Shown here: piece after piece, positions 1 to 12,393 of the stretch
Position numbering within the stretch: position 1 is the stretch's first letter
Layout: each line of letters begins with the position of its first letter
Source of the DNA: Metellina segmentata
Taxonomy: Eukaryota > Arthropoda > Arachnida > Araneae > Tetragnathidae
Direction of reading: 5' to 3'
NCBI GenBank assembly: GCA_947359465.1
Contig: OX375873.1
Span: 138,071,916-138,135,915, forward strand
Length of the DNA stretch: 64,000 nt
The notes under the pieces: model-generated
What the model saw: only the letters and a program-made list of their open reading frames with translations
Told to the model about the DNA's origin: nothing
Databases searched by the model: none
Program-made: the position numbers and the translations under genes

Positions 1-891
1 AATGTAAAAATTCCTTTCACTTTCAATGCTAATTTTAACTCGACCCTCGGAGCGTCGTGCGATTTCAGAGTAGTGTACTGTTGCTCTTGTGTCCTACTTC
101 ATACTTTCAATGACTGAATAACCACATCCAGATTGGTTGAAAGAATTTTATGAAACATCCTTTGAGGACAATCAAAACTGGTTAAAAGTCAGCAGGTTTC
201 ATATATTTGTGAGAGACTCTCGAAGGGTTAAATCCAATTTGAAGTCATTTCAATTAAGCGAGTGTACAAAACTTAATAAAGTTAATAAAATTTTATAAAT
301 TCAACCAAATTTCGATTAAAGTTAGTACATTGTGTGATAACCAGCAGAACAGCATGAAAATATCACTAATGCTTCCAACATCCTTCAAATTACTAACTCG
401 GATCTTTTCCAGGTTCACTTGGGATGTGCTTTCCATCTGCATTAGATCGAAGGATTGCTTCATAAAAATTAATGACTTAAAATATTATAAGGGGAAGGTA
501 ATATAACATTCTGTGCCCAGCAGTTGATTTGATCCTTTTTGAAACAGTTGCTTGAAAAGTAACAGAATAAGGATGGTAATTTAAGGTTGCAAGAATTTTT
601 GAAGGAAATAGCATCACTGACACAAAATAATTCTGGGGTTCTAGCTTCTATTGTACCAATCTGTTTCATACTATACAGAGTTTGCTTATGAACTTCAAAG
701 TTCCCAACAGAAAACCAGATATTCAAGACTTGTTACAACACTAATAATTTTTCATAACAATAAAAATTTTATTTCTGTTAGTGAAGCAATCAATCGAGTT
801 TGGTTTGGATCAATTTGTTACTCCATGGTAAGTTTAACTGCATGCAGGTTAATTAGACTGGAACCAACTGGTTAGAAGTCAGCAGTCTTAT
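1..891. other. No gene recognised
   Basis: AT-rich sequence with short random ORFs only. A phrase of about 25 bp around AACTGGTTAAAAGTCAGCAG (near 176) recurs with changes near 866; its origin is unclear. Confidence 0.6.
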
Positions 892-949
892 TCCACATTA
901 TACGGCCCTCACACACACATATATATGTGTGAGGGCCGTATAATGTGGA
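892..949. repeat. 58-bp palindrome
   Basis: Two 24-bp arms (TCCACATTATACGGCCCTCA... and its reverse complement) flank an AT-rich centre, CACATATATATG. It abuts a tRNA-like SINE fragment on its right. Confidence 0.85.
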
Positions 950-960
950 TAATGAATCTC

Positions 961-1034
961 TAGGAATACCCACTCTAGAACCTGGGACCTGTTTTACTGA
1001 GAGCTGGAAAGATAACCACTAAATACCAGGTCAG
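961..1034 (-). repeat. tRNA-derived SINE head fragment
   Basis: On the minus strand the sequence TGGTATTTAGTGGTTA resembles an A box. AGGTTCTAGAGTGGG, about 40 nt later, resembles a B box. This fits a decayed tRNA-derived SINE of a family other than A or B. Confidence 0.4.
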
Positions 1035-1214
1035 CAAAGGATAAACAGGATATTTAAGTAATAATTTGGCAACATTGTTCTAATATAGATGGTAACACAT
1101 TGCAATGAATTTTTCTCGGAAAGTGACAGGGCAAAATGAAAATTTTTCACTGTTAACAGTTGATTCTATTAAACTAAAAAAATATTATACGAATTTCAAA
1201 TCGGGAAATAATAC

Positions 1215-1467
1215 ATATCGCACGCCGGTAAGATAAGTGACACACGTCAAATAAAAATGTTGATGTTATGTCATTGAAAAATATGTATGAGGTGCCCCAG
1301 TGTGTTATATTACTATTTTATTATAATAGAAGCTACCACCATAAATACTTACCTAAAATTTAAAAGAAGCTTATACTATTTCAATTAAGTTTTATAGTAT
1401 CCTATAAGTTGATGTTTCTCAAATTCTGCAATTTTGAGTTGTCACTTTTCTTGCCGGGGTGCGATAT
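1215..1467. mobile_element. Palindromic MITE, copy 1
   Basis: About 250 bp bounded by TATCGCACGCCGG and CCGGGGTGCGATA, inverted repeats of each other. The inner arms (GTGACACA.., TTGTCACTTTTC..) also pair, so the element can fold back. Related copies lie at 21427, 27174 and 50070. Confidence 0.8.
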
Positions 1468-4400
1468 GTAAAGAATTTTAATCTTTTGGCTCTCCAGTGA
1501 AATCTACTTGGTCAAATAATTTAACTAAAACTCTATCAAGTCTACAATTTTACTATACTATGAAAATGAAATCAACCAAGCATTGAAATTAAAAAAATAC
1601 CAAAGCAAAGAAAGAATTGGAATAGTTTCAAACAAAATAAAGTTAATTTTAAAAAAGTGTTTTTCAATCAGAAACAAATTAATTGTTTTTAATAAGATTT
1701 GCATCTTTTGCAGTTAAAACACACAAGAAAAAATTCTGAGAACAAATTCTTATTAATATGTCAAAAGCAAAAAATATCACATTATGTTGGGAATAATTAG
1801 ATGTGCATAAATTATTACTCTTTCCTAAATGAGTTCCCATTTCGACATTTCCAAATATTTGGAAAGAATTAAACTAATTTTGGATGAAATACTTGTGAAG
1901 AAATAAATTATTTCAAAAATGATCGCCAGCACGCAATTCCGTTTGCCAACGACACTAAAAAAATTCAGAGGACAGAGATAAAACTTGATGGATTTCGATT
2001 TGATGTTTTTGAAAAACAATATAAAATTCCAACCTTTAACGGTTTCTCGATTGAAAAAAGACAGTAACTACAAATATAACTCCACGCCCCATTTTCCCTC
2101 TACTACCCCACCCTTTTTTCTGATCGTAATACACAGCAAGCGATATAATTCGTATAAATATTCAAAATACTATATTTATTCACATATTCTGTTCAAAACA
2201 ACAATTTTTCTTTCGCAAAGGCATAGATAAAAATATTGTTTGTTTTTCATGCTATTTCAGAATGATCCGGACAAATTTTTCATTCCAGCAAACAAAAACT
2301 AAATCTAGCAAAAGGGTTATAAATTTGCAAAATGTCTTATTTTATGCATTGAAATCTATCCGCATGCAATTATTTCAGAAGGGTTGGATGTCAAATGGAA
2401 ACAAAATGAATGCATTTCCTTCCTCGGGAAAACACCATTTTTTTAATTTATTTATTTCGCGCATCTTTCCGTTATTGATTAGCGAATGCAATCGGATTTC
2501 TAGAAGATGGAACCGTGTTAAATCTTTCAAAAAGCACTAACCTTTCTTCTCTGATGACATCAAATCATGTGAAACAAGTCAATTTTTTGAACAAGCCCCA
2601 AAATATTTGAAATTTTGTACAAAGTTTACACACAGTTGCAAAATTCAGTCAACTCGAGGTTGAGGGATCTCGTAGGGTTACTGATCCGGCATCAGAATCC
2701 GAATTCTACCGCCAAACGCCTGAAACGGGGAGGAATGGCCCAGAATTTAGCGAAAAAAGCGCCAAGCAGTCACTTGTGCTCCAGCTCCAAATATTTCTGC
2801 TAAGTTTCGGTTCTTTTCTCTAATGCGCGCGAACTTCGGGTCACGACCCTTTTGGGGGATCGCTCCGCGCATTAGTTTTGGTTTAAAGAAAATATGTTCC
2901 GGAATGGGGGATTTTGTTGATGGGATTTCAATTGCAACTTGTTTTGCAAAACGTTTTGTTGAAAGTTTGTTTGCAAATTCAAATTTTAAGTGATACTTCC
3001 TTTGATTCGTATAAAAAAAATTCAATTTCAGAAATATACTTAAGGGTCTAATGAGAAATTTTCAATTTTTTAAAAACTGAAAAAATTGTGGAAAAACAAC
3101 GAATTTTCGTATTTCCTTTGCAATTAATGTTTTTGTTTATGTATTTATTTAATCGTTGTTTCTCCACTTACAGGGAACAATGATGTGTGTTACGAAAAAT
3201 GCAAGAAAAAAGACACACAGATACGGATGAAAGAAAACACTTTGTTAAAACAGATTACTAAAACAATTGAAATCATTTTTAAAATATCAACCTCCGAGAT
3301 ATTTTAAGTTAAGTGTAAAAAATCATTGTTAAATGCTATTTTTGTTTTGATTAATTTTATTCATGTGCAGAAGTTTAAAAGTTATTCGTCGTTGCATTGG
3401 ATAGATACACAAATATAAATTAATATATAAAGAATTAAACGTATTTAAAACATATTTAAGAAATGTTTAAAACGAAATATTCCCAACAGGTACCTATCAC
3501 TAGGGACCGGATGTTGATTACTTAATAATTCATGAAATATTTCCCGAAAAAGTTGAAAGATTTTCTTTAAAAAAATTATTTAATGCTCTAAATATTAAGC
3601 AACCCTTAAATTTGAAGGGAAACCCCTTAAAACTATTTGAATCAAAATTTTTGCGATCAAACTACAAATTACACTACAAATCAAAGGCAGATAACCGTAA
3701 CTCTGTATTTTATTTTTAATAAAGGCACCCTAAACCCTAAAAATAATAACCCTAACACAAGAAAATAACTTCATAAAGACTTTTAAAAATAGATGGGGAG
3801 AATTCTCTCTTGAAAACTGTATTGAACTCATCAGAGTCTTGAGCAGAACTAACAGAAATTGTAATGCTCTACTTAAAAGTGTGGTGGACTCAAAAATTCA
3901 AATTTTGTCAAATATTTTTTAGGAACTGCTTTTTCTTTAAAGTGTAAATTTTACATTACATATTAAAATACTGGGAAAACTGTTATGGAGTTAACAAAAT
4001 AATGGGACACAATATATATTTAGAGAAGTTGACTTTACATATGCAAAATACGCAGCTAACGAGTTTCACTTTCAACCCTATCTTATTTGCAAGTGCTTTA
4101 TTTAGGGTCTTAAGTCGTTTCCAGAGCATTTGAAAGAATGGTTTGCAAAACTTAATTCAGTATATGAATGATTGAAATGAAAAGACAAATTGTGAAATTC
4201 CCTTTTCGTGGGAGTTCCTGCAGCAAAAGCAATAGAATTTTATTTTATGATCCTAGTGTTCATAGTTATTGCTTCTCATTTATTAATGCAAAAACATAAA
4301 GTATGGCAAAATGTTAGCGTCGAGAAAAACTTTGAAAATGCAAAGACTGTGTTTAAGTAAAATGAATCCAAATAACACAGAATATTGTGAAACGAGTGAT

Positions 4401-4534
4401 AGGTCTCCATCTCTCTTAAAAAATGACATAAAGCAACGGAGAGAAAAACTAAAAAGATGATCTGACGATTCTAAAACCGGACCAGGGGGAATTCTGACAT
4501 TTAATGAGTCGTAACTTACATAATTTTGAACGAT
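1468..4534. other. No gene recognised; one perfect inverted repeat
   Basis: Mostly AT-rich. A GC-richer patch at 2640-2890 includes perfect 10-bp inverted arms CTAATGCGCG / CGCGCATTAG (2820-2829 and 2866-2875). Short ORFs here show no family features. Confidence 0.55.
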
Positions 4535-4757
4535 GGTTGGTTTTGATGTTTTATGGCGAAAGGGCCATGTTTCGCCAGACACAATACGATAGATATCAAG
4601 TAATTGACATAAGACATACAAAATCAAGTAATTCGCACAAACATTGAAAGCTTTACTGATACAGAAGAGGGAAATACACCCTGGCAGGAATCGAGTCTGC
4701 TTACAACTCGAAGGTTGCTAGCACAGTGATCATACCCACTGAGATACGATGGTCCCT
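4535..4757 (-). mobile_element. SINE B copy
   Basis: On the minus strand, a tRNA-like head (ATCTCAGTGGGTATGATCAC, later CGAGTTGTAAGC) is followed by a body ending TTGTGTCTGGCG and CCATAAAACATC, then AACCAACC. The same body occurs at 28.2, 38.8 and 57.9 kb. Confidence 0.65.
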
Positions 4758-5589
4758 CATTTTAAACGAATGGTTGAGTTTTTGATTGGAAGACCTCCAA
4801 AGAAGGGTTCAAGCAAGAGTGTCTTCTGCCAGCTGTTAATCACGGGGGTGGTTCCAAGCCCAGGTGCAGAATTGTATTCAGTGTTCTGCAACACAACTCC
4901 AAGCAATTGCAATTGTTCTGCAAATATTTTGTCCGAATTTTGAAAACTGGAACTTCTTGGTTAAATTATTTTATTATTCACATTTGGCAAAAAATTCTTT
5001 GTAGCATTTTTATTTTAAAATGTTAGAGCGCTCGATATTGACAATAGAAGACTTATTTTTCGTAATGTTCACTTTTTATGTGGAATTCGTTTTTATACTG
5101 TTCTTTGCCTGTATTACATAAATAGTGACAAAGAAAAAATGTTCAAAAAGATCTCGAGATCCGTAGTCGAAGTAATCTACAAATTTAATGTTCTTGTTAA
5201 AGACAAACAGTATTTTTGTATAAGTTCAACAAGGAAAATTTGTGAATACAAGCGTTCATTGCTTATACAATTTATATTATACAATTCTCTGCTGTAGTAA
5301 AAACCCACATTCTTCAATCGAAGAATTGCCTTAAAATCAGGGCCGTGACTAGACCTTTGATTCGGGGGGGGGGGTGATTAAAAAAAATCTTAAATATTTG
5401 GATTCCTTTGTACAAGTCTATTTTACCTCCCCACCTCTACATTTTTATAAATTTGTCAAATGGGGGGGGGCAGAGGGCTTTAAAAAAAGATAAAAAGAGG
5501 GTGAAATTTGAGTCAAGAAAAAAATATGAAAATGAGTGAGAGTTGCAGCAATGCTAATGATGTGAATTTCCGTGCTTTACTTGAGATTC

Positions 5590-7505
5590 AGAGTTTCTTC
5601 TGAGGATTCAGTGCTGCAAAAACACCTGGAATCGGGTTATCGAAATACACAATATACAAGTCCATTGGTTCAAAATCAATTAATTCAGATTTGCGGAAAT
5701 ATCATCTCTACTATTGTAAAAGGAAGTGTTTGTCTGTATTTTTCTAGAACGCAAAGTCCTGACGAATCTATGGCACGTACAGTAATGGGATTAGGCTCAC
5801 AGGTAGTGCTAATTTTTTGCAATTTTCATGTCGAGGCGAATTTTAAAATTCAATCTATAACATTTAAAAATGAATTTAATAGTTTTTTTCACCATTCTCA
5901 TTTTTTTGCGGCAATTCCAAGGATGAAGAAACATCAAAATTCAGACTTTTCGCCCTCACGTGTCACATTGACGTCAGCCTTTGGAACTATGCCAAGTTTA
6001 TTTCGTCTTGGGAGAAAACACATTAGAATGACCTTCGTTTGTTTTGAGATTCATTCATTTTGATTTCCAGCGAAACGATTCCAGTAAAGGAAACCGATTG
6101 CATTTTCTGCTCTTCGCGCTAAAACAAAAATAAAAGAAGAGTTTCAATCTAGCGAAGGAGAGCAAAGAAATAAAAACATTTTGACTGGGATTGTTAAATT
6201 CTTTTTTGTAAAATCGGAATCGCTAAATACAGATTGAAAATTTCAAGAGTTGAAATATGCGGAAAATTTTACGCCAGATAAAAACCAAACATCACGACGT
6301 TGCCCGTAGTGTTGGTTTGTGAACGGGCAACGCCGTGCTAGCCACGAAGTGGCTAGTCCAAGATAAAATTGTTAGGAAAGTGATTGCCGCAAAATGTTTC
6401 ACAGTGATGGTAGACGAAACGACAGACATTTCACACATAGAACAAGTTTCAATATGCTTACGATATGTGGATGAAGAAAAGGGAGGCATTAGGGAAGACT
6501 TTTTGGAATATTTGCGGAGTGTTGATCTCACTGGTAAAGGCTTAGCCATACTTATCCTTTCAAAAGTAATAACATAAATTGTGAATTTTTGGTGGGGCAA
6601 GGGTATGATGGTGCTGTTGCGATGAGTAGTTATTTGCATGGAGCCCAAGCCTGCATACGAGAAGATCATCCCATGGCACTTTATGTTCACTGTAGTGCTC
6701 ATTCATTGAACCTTGCCTTAAGCAATTCATCTACTTCACTTTTAATTAGGAACTTTATAGGCACACTTCAGACAGTTGCAACATTTTCCCACAGCTCTGC
6801 ACAACACACTCAAGTTTTAAAAGATTCAATAATTGACAAATTTTCTGTGAAAACGTACCACCCTGTTGGGCTTTTGTGAGACCCGCTGGGTGTATAAACA
6901 TGAAAGCATTATTTGTTTTAAAGAGTTTTACCCAGCATTAATACTTGCCCTAGAAAAGTTGGAAGGTTTAGCTAACGCTAAGACTGCTAGAAATGCATAC
7001 CAACTGTTGTGCGTTATACAAAGTAGTAAATTTGTCCTACCTTTGTAACTGAGAAGATTTTTGCGTGCACACTTGTGTGTGTGCTTCTAAAGCTCTGCAA
7101 GAGGTCAATGCAGATCTGTCAGAAGCATACGACCATGTTCATAATGTCCTTGATGTTCTAGATAATTTTCGCAGTAATGCAGACAAAGACTTAAAAATTA
7201 TGTTTGAAGCAGCTTCTTCATTGGTGCTTCAAAATGGTGGAGTAATGGATTTTCCAAGAATGACCCATAGAGAAAATATCACATCCAAGATTTTTGAAGA
7301 ATATTACAAGTTGAATCTGTATGTACAGTGTTTAGACCATGTGAGGTTCCAGCTTTGTGACCGATTTACAAAACATAACAATTTAATTTCATTGTTACAA
7401 AAACTGATTCCTAGCAAATGTCTAGCATCTAGTCCAGAGGATTTGGAAGAATGCATCACATTTTATGCAAAAATCCTACCTCAACCAGCTCCACATTTAT
7501 TTACA
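5590..7505 (+). pseudogene. hAT transposase (ZMYM1-like group), broken
   Basis: Fragments in order: DSVLQKHLESG and TSPLVQNQLIQICGN before the Helitron; VMVDETTDISHIEQVSI and IREDFLEYL after it (6357-6576); then GQGYDGAVAMS, HCSAHSLNLALS (6589-6860), ETRWVYKHESI (6866-7030) and a C-terminal part (7065-7505). The motifs DETTDIS, GQGYDGA, CxAHxLNL and TRW are those of hAT transposases of this group. At least three frameshifts or stops separate the pieces, so it is inactive. The open stretch 5572-6063 runs from hAT into Helitron sequence and is not one protein. Confidence 0.85.
5705..6356 (+). mobile_element. Non-autonomous Helitron, copy 1 (inside hAT)
   Basis: Starts TCTCTACTATTGTAAAAGG and ends ...GTGGCTAG, inserted between host A and T, as Helitrons do. 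A terminal hairpin (GCCAC-GAA-GTGGC) lies next to CTAG. A second, 9-bp-stem hairpin (GTTGCCCGT/ACGGGCAAC) lies upstream. No Rep/helicase coding was seen. The 5' 250 bp match copies at 11708, 47142 and 52202. Confidence 0.88.
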
Positions 7506-7626
7506 TAGTTATCATAAAATTTTAAAATATTTTAGTGTTCAAAAAATGCATTAATAGCAATTTTTGGGAAGGGCGGGGGGGTTGAGCCCTATAAACCCCT
7601 CTCTTGGATACGGAACTGCTTAAAAT

Positions 7627-8072
7627 AGTATATCAACTGACGCATTTTTAAAATTAAATTGTCACGAAGCTGTTCTGACTTTTATACTCTCTCAAAACGT
7701 TATTAGCTCGATCTCTACAAAAAAAATTGTTTTATATCTGCTTCATTTTGTTGATATTTCTTGTGTTTGATCAACTTCGAACGGCATCTCTATTTTTATA
7801 TAGATGAGTGATTCAACTTATCTATTCAGTTGTTTGCAAAAACAATCGTTGAGTCAACAGGATGATAAAAATATGGGATAGGAAAAACAGTGTCCTTCAG
7901 CAGATAAGTGAAAAGCCAAATTGTGTGAAATCTATAGTCGACCTCTTTAAGGTAAAACCAAATTTGAAAACGGACCTTGGTACCTGGTCAGATGATGTGC
8001 CCTTCATGAAATACAAATTAAACTCTTAATGTTTAGCTTGCACAGATAAGTAGATCGACCTTTCACCCTTCC
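7627..8072. other. No feature recognised
   Basis: AT-rich spacer between the hAT element and a SINE; nothing recognised. Confidence 0.6.
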
Positions 8073-8337
8073 GGGCTACGGTGATTGAAGAGTATCGAAT
8101 TAGATAAAGGAGAGGGTTGCGAGTTTGAAACTCAGTCCAACGAAAGACAGTCATCTACTTGCGGACTGGGGCATGTTAAATCTGTCGTGGTCTCAAATAT
8201 CTTCACGTTAACGTGGTGTAAGTTTGGAGAGTGGGTGCCAGCTCAGGCGTCACCTGGTCATCTGACCATGGTTCAAAACTACGAGAAGTTGGGTTTTTCA
8301 CTCCCCAAATAGCCCGTTGATTCAGCCACCTACCTAC
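8073..8337 (+). mobile_element. SINE A copy
   Basis: Divergent tRNA-like head (GATTGAAGAGTA..., GGGTTGCGAGTTTGAAACTC), then the family core (GGAGAGTGGGTGCCAGCTCA, CATCTGACCATGGTTC) and a CCTACCTACC tail. Confidence 0.8.
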
Positions 8338-8397
8338 CTCTTCACCTATGTACGCTTGTATAGTTTATCTCTCTGGTTTTTTTTTTTAAGTTGATGG

Positions 8398-8529
8398 GAT
8401 TATAGCAGGAAGCGAAGGTTTTGCCGTCGCAGGAGTGACTCTGCGAAAGGCGTGTAGGTTTGTGAAGCAAACCAAATGGGATTGCGTAGCAATCCGCGGA
8501 GGTTAGCGAGCAGGGGCGGAGCTCCCTAG
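8398..8529 (+). mobile_element. Helitron 3' end fragment
   Basis: Ends ..GGAGCTCCCTAG before host T. It holds two perfect hairpins (GGTTTG/CAAACC and GGATTGC/GCAATCC). The phrase AAACCAAATGGGATT..GGTTAGCGAGCAG is shared with the 3' part of the 46187-47142 Helitron. No matching 5' end was found nearby. Confidence 0.65.
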
Positions 8530-8639
8530 TTATTTAAAAAAATGGAAAAATTACCTTTTAATTAAAAAACAAATCACCTTAACTACTGTACATTTACATC
8601 ACACAGCCCACTCCCATTGACTAATCCTTCTAGGGTGGA

Positions 8640-8953
8640 TAGGTAGGATAAACGTCACACTGAATCAACACAACTGGCTGTTGGTGACGGTACTTAATCC
8701 AACTCGTAGGAAAATATCCATGGACAACACCACGTCATTTTGAGCCACGGCCAGATGACAAGGTCACATCTGAGCTGGCACCCCACTCTCCAAACTTCCA
8801 CACTACACCAACGTGAGGATATTTGAAGCCACAACAGACTTTACGTGCACCAGCCTCGTTGTTCATGACGACTTTTTATTGAATTCGAACTCGCAAACCT
8901 CTGGCTGCTAATCCGTTACTCTTCCAACCGGGCAACCGCGACTCAGGACGATG
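8640..8953 (-). mobile_element. SINE A copy, near full length
   Basis: Minus strand: CCTGAGTCGCGGTTGCCCGG, AGAGTAACGGATTAGCA, B box GAGTTCGAATTC, core AGTGTGGAAGTTTGGAGAGT and 3' part ending toward CCTACC. Confidence 0.85.
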
Positions 8954-9969
8954 GATATTGGATATAGTTTTTATGATAGAAATAGTTCATAATGAGATAA
9001 ATATGTAGTTTACAATGATTAAAAAAAAAATTCTATTCTATTTAAATATGCGTTCTTTTACCTTTAAATAGTGTATACATTTTTCTTACGTGACAAATAA
9101 GAATGATGAATTGATGATTCTTGCTAAAAAAAAAAGGAGAGAAATCTGAAAGATACAGTTTTAATTTTATATTTTGGCCTTTTAAAAATTATGGGTTCCT
9201 TCTATGACTGTTTTTGTTTAGAATTCCATTAATACCAATGCTACTTTAAAAAAGTTATGAAATCCAAATGCTTGAAACTACTTAACAATCAATCATAAAA
9301 TAGAAATTCAATGACAAAAATTATCGTGTACTTGCAATGTTTAGAGAACTAGAGCATTTAAAAACACTTTTTCTGAAGAAAAAAAAATAAACTTTTCTTT
9401 TATGTAACGAAAACTTGACTGCTGCCATAATTCTCAGTTAACAATGTTATTTTTTAAAAATAAATTCAACTTATTGTTGATGCAACACCATAGTTAAATA
9501 TTCGAAATTCAAAGAGGACCAGTTTTTCTATTTCAATCTGAAGCATTAACACAAAAGTGCTGTACTTTGATAAGTGTTTCTGTGTGATTGCAATTAAGCA
9601 AACGTCCAACGAGAAAACCGGTTCATTAACATGTCATCACTATGTCACCATTGAAAGTCAAAACGAATTGTCTGAATGGCATCCAGAAAAATAGCAAACC
9701 GAGTTACAAACAAGGCTAAAATAGCATACTTTAAAAGAGAAGGGAAAGTAAAATTCTTGGGTGATGTCCTGACTTAAGGACTAAACGAACGATATGTATA
9801 AAAAGTGTGAAAGAACTAAAAGCTAGATTTCAAAAGTGGGGTGGGTTGTGTACGGGGAAATAATCGTCATCGTTTAAGGTGTAAATCCGTATTTGTTTTA
9901 TGGGAGGAAGGGTAGGATATGATGAAAAAAATCTGTTATTTATCAAAGGCCAATGATTTTTGGAGAAGA
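8954..9969. other. No feature recognised
   Basis: AT-rich spacer without recognisable coding or repeat signal. Confidence 0.6.
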
Positions 9970-9971
9970 TA

Positions 9972-11593
9972 GGGGAAGGTGGGCACAGTGTTACATGGGG
10001 TACAGTGTTGCAGTGAATTTCATTTTTAAAGTGGTAGCAAAATTAGCTTCAATTTGATTACAATCTTGTTAGCTATCTTGTTTTCCAGAAGTCCATGTAT
10101 TTTGGAAGAATTTGCATTATTAGTTACATTTCTGAAAGCAAATCTCTAGTTTTGCATACTAAAACTAAAATTTTGTGATTGTTATTAAATTCTCTTTATT
10201 CGTGAGTGGTGCTTATTTTATAGTGAATAATATTTTAGTAGTAAAGTTAATTATGTTAAGGTTCTGTTGAATTAAAGGGGATAATCTAAATTCACATTAT
10301 GTAGTCATAAGAAATGTTTGTTACAAAACTATGTCAGATGGGGGTACAGTATTACAGAATGAAATGGGGCACACTGTTACATACATAATCTGTCCAATTA
10401 CCACATTACAAACAACCATGTGTTTCACAATGTAAATTTTATTATTATTATAGCTCTGCCTTTTTCATTTTAAGAGTTTTTTTTAATAATGAATAACATA
10501 AATAAATTGTTTTTTTCCTAAATCTTTTCATCCATAAATCCATTTACAAACTTTTGTTACATGATTAGCAGTTTTCTTTTGTTAATTCATTCGAAACATT
10601 CACAAACTAACAAAATTTATGTCTTCTTAATAAATAAGGTATTTCTATAAAGCACCACCCCAAAAAACTGCACAAAATCGATGACGGGTGAAATGATGAA
10701 TCTGGATTGATACGACAGAATACGATAAAAAGTATGACTACAGAGGACAAAAACACAAAACCCTAAAAAGAACGAAATTCCCAAGAAGCCAGCCAAAGTG
10801 AACCTGAGGCATAAGCCTACCGAGATATCATCATCAACAAAAGACGAAGATTCACCATCTTATACGGATAGCGATAACATCTCTTTTTCAGAATTGCATT
10901 CTGACATTGCTGCAGACAACAACAATTAACAATGCTGATAACGTTATAGTTGAAGTTATACCTTAAAGAACATAAAATTCACTCTGTTGGGGAAGTTGTG
11001 AATCAGAACACTGTTGATTTTGAGATGTTGTACATCAAAAGAATTTTTCCATCTTATAAATTTTCACGAACAAAAGAAGTTTATTCATTTGAAAAATCAA
11101 AAATCATTGCCAAACTACTTCTCCCAATTCCATCAGGACAGCATCAAGCAGACATGCTGATTTTCCCTTTGGATTTAACTTCCTATCAATTTCTAAAATA
11201 TGTTTGCTATTTCATTAATCTTTTATTTTATCATCTACTTTGTAACTGTAGACTACAATCATTGCAAATGCTTTCCTCACCTTTAAAGCTGTTCAATTAT
11301 ACGTAAACTAATCAAAACAGGTATTTTATTTTAAGCCTGCTTAAAGAATTATTAGATATCTGTATATTTCAATCAAAATTAATTTTAATAAAACCCCATT
11401 CAATATATTTACTGCACCACTACCAAGAACATTAAATACTGGAAATAAATGTTACTCATTTTAATTTTAATGATATGTAAGATGTATGTAAGAGATCAAA
11501 GATCATTTTAAGGGTTTTGTTTGCTTCATATAGATGCATATCGATGCCACAACTGAAAATAAAAAAGTGTAACACTGTGCCCCCACCTACCCC
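9972..11593 (+). mobile_element. pogo/Tigger-like DNA transposon, decayed
   Basis: Terminal inverted repeats GGGGAAGGTGGGCACAGTGT (left) and GGGGTAGGTGGGGGCACAGT (right, reverse complement), each flanked by TA. The core CACAGTGTTACA recurs inside the left end and near 10335-10380. 1.6 kb in all; the remaining coding part resembles the C-terminus of pogo/jerky transposases. Confidence 0.8.
10950..11200 (+). pseudogene. Transposase C-terminal remnant in the pogo-like element
   Basis: An open stretch reading VGEVVNQNTVDFEMLYIKR, later KIIAKLLLPIPSG and IFPLDLTS resembles the acidic C-terminal tail region of pogo-class transposases found in many animal genomes. The DDE core is missing or unrecognisable. 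The assignment leans on its position inside TA-flanked inverted repeats. Confidence 0.45.
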
Positions 11594-11707
11594 TACATAT
11601 AGCATAGTTTTGACATCGTTTTTTTTACAAAGGTTATAAATCTATACAAGTGTTGCTCTGAATAGTGGGTAGTAAAGAAAAGTACCTCAAATTGAACTCA
11701 CGTTGCA

Positions 11708-12393
11708 TCTCTACTATTATAAAATTAAGAGTCTGTCTGCGTGCGTGTATACGGTGTCCAGACGAATCTATAGCATTTACAGTAATGAAATTTGGAACAC
11801 AGGTAGTCCTAATTTTGTACGAATTTTGTGCGATGCCCGAATTTTAAATTTCAATCTAGAATATTTTTTAATTCATTTATTGATATTTATTTATTATTTG
11901 TTTTCCTAAGAATTGATACAGAGTGAATATATAACAGATTCTAAATTAATTTTTTTCCCTTTCATTTCCTGAGCACAAACGATTCTAGCCAAGCGAAACA
12001 AAACAAATAGAAATTTTTTGGGGTTCATTTCTTTTTTATTCTTTAATCCAGGCTTCTATCTTCGAAGTCGTTAAAAATAGAATGAAAATTTTCAACGGAT
12101 TTGAAATCTACGGAAAATTTTACAACAGATCCATACCTTAAATGTGATTTTCTTTAAATAAATAACTTTTCATTGTAACTTTTTTTTCTGTCACACAGAA
12201 GCTGTTAACTACACTACAGAGTTTTCCAATATATTGGAGACGTATTCATTCCTCAAGGATCAGTGAGGGGATCAGTGCGCATGTCATGTAGGAGAAAAGT
12301 GAGACTCATTTTTTAATTTTTTTTTTTTTAATGTTTCTGTATCAGTAAGGACGCGAAAAGAACTGTCGCGGGCAACGCGTGCTGGCCTGCTAG
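11708..12393 (+). mobile_element. Non-autonomous Helitron, copy 2
   Basis: Starts TCTCTACTATTATAAAATTA and ends ..GGCCTGCTAG, between host A and T. The 5' 150 bp (GACGAATCTATAGCATTTAC, ACACAGGTAGTCCTAATTTT) match copy 1. GGGCAACGCGTGCTGGC near the 3' end corresponds to GGGCAACGCCGTGCTAGC of copy 1. No coding capacity. Confidence 0.88.

Larger units (their letters stand above)
5338..7618 (+). mobile_element. hAT transposon with exact 8-bp TSD
   Basis: 2281 bp bounded by CAGGGCCGTGACTAG on the left and (reverse complement) CAGTTCCGTATCCAAG on the right. The flanks carry a perfect 8-bp duplication, CTTAAAAT (5330-5337 and 7619-7626), the size expected for hAT. Poly-G tracts lie just inside both ends. 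Inside is a broken transposase of the ZMYM1-like hAT group, interrupted by a Helitron at 5705-6356. Confidence 0.9.

Noticed and set aside
4283..4627. 114-codon minus-strand frame
   Set aside because: Overlaps SINE B and has no domain features.
5572..6063. 163-codon plus-strand frame
   Set aside because: A chance fusion of hAT transposase (first about 44 codons) with Helitron non-coding sequence.
6292..6702. 136-codon minus-strand frame
   Set aside because: Antisense of the hAT transposase remnant.
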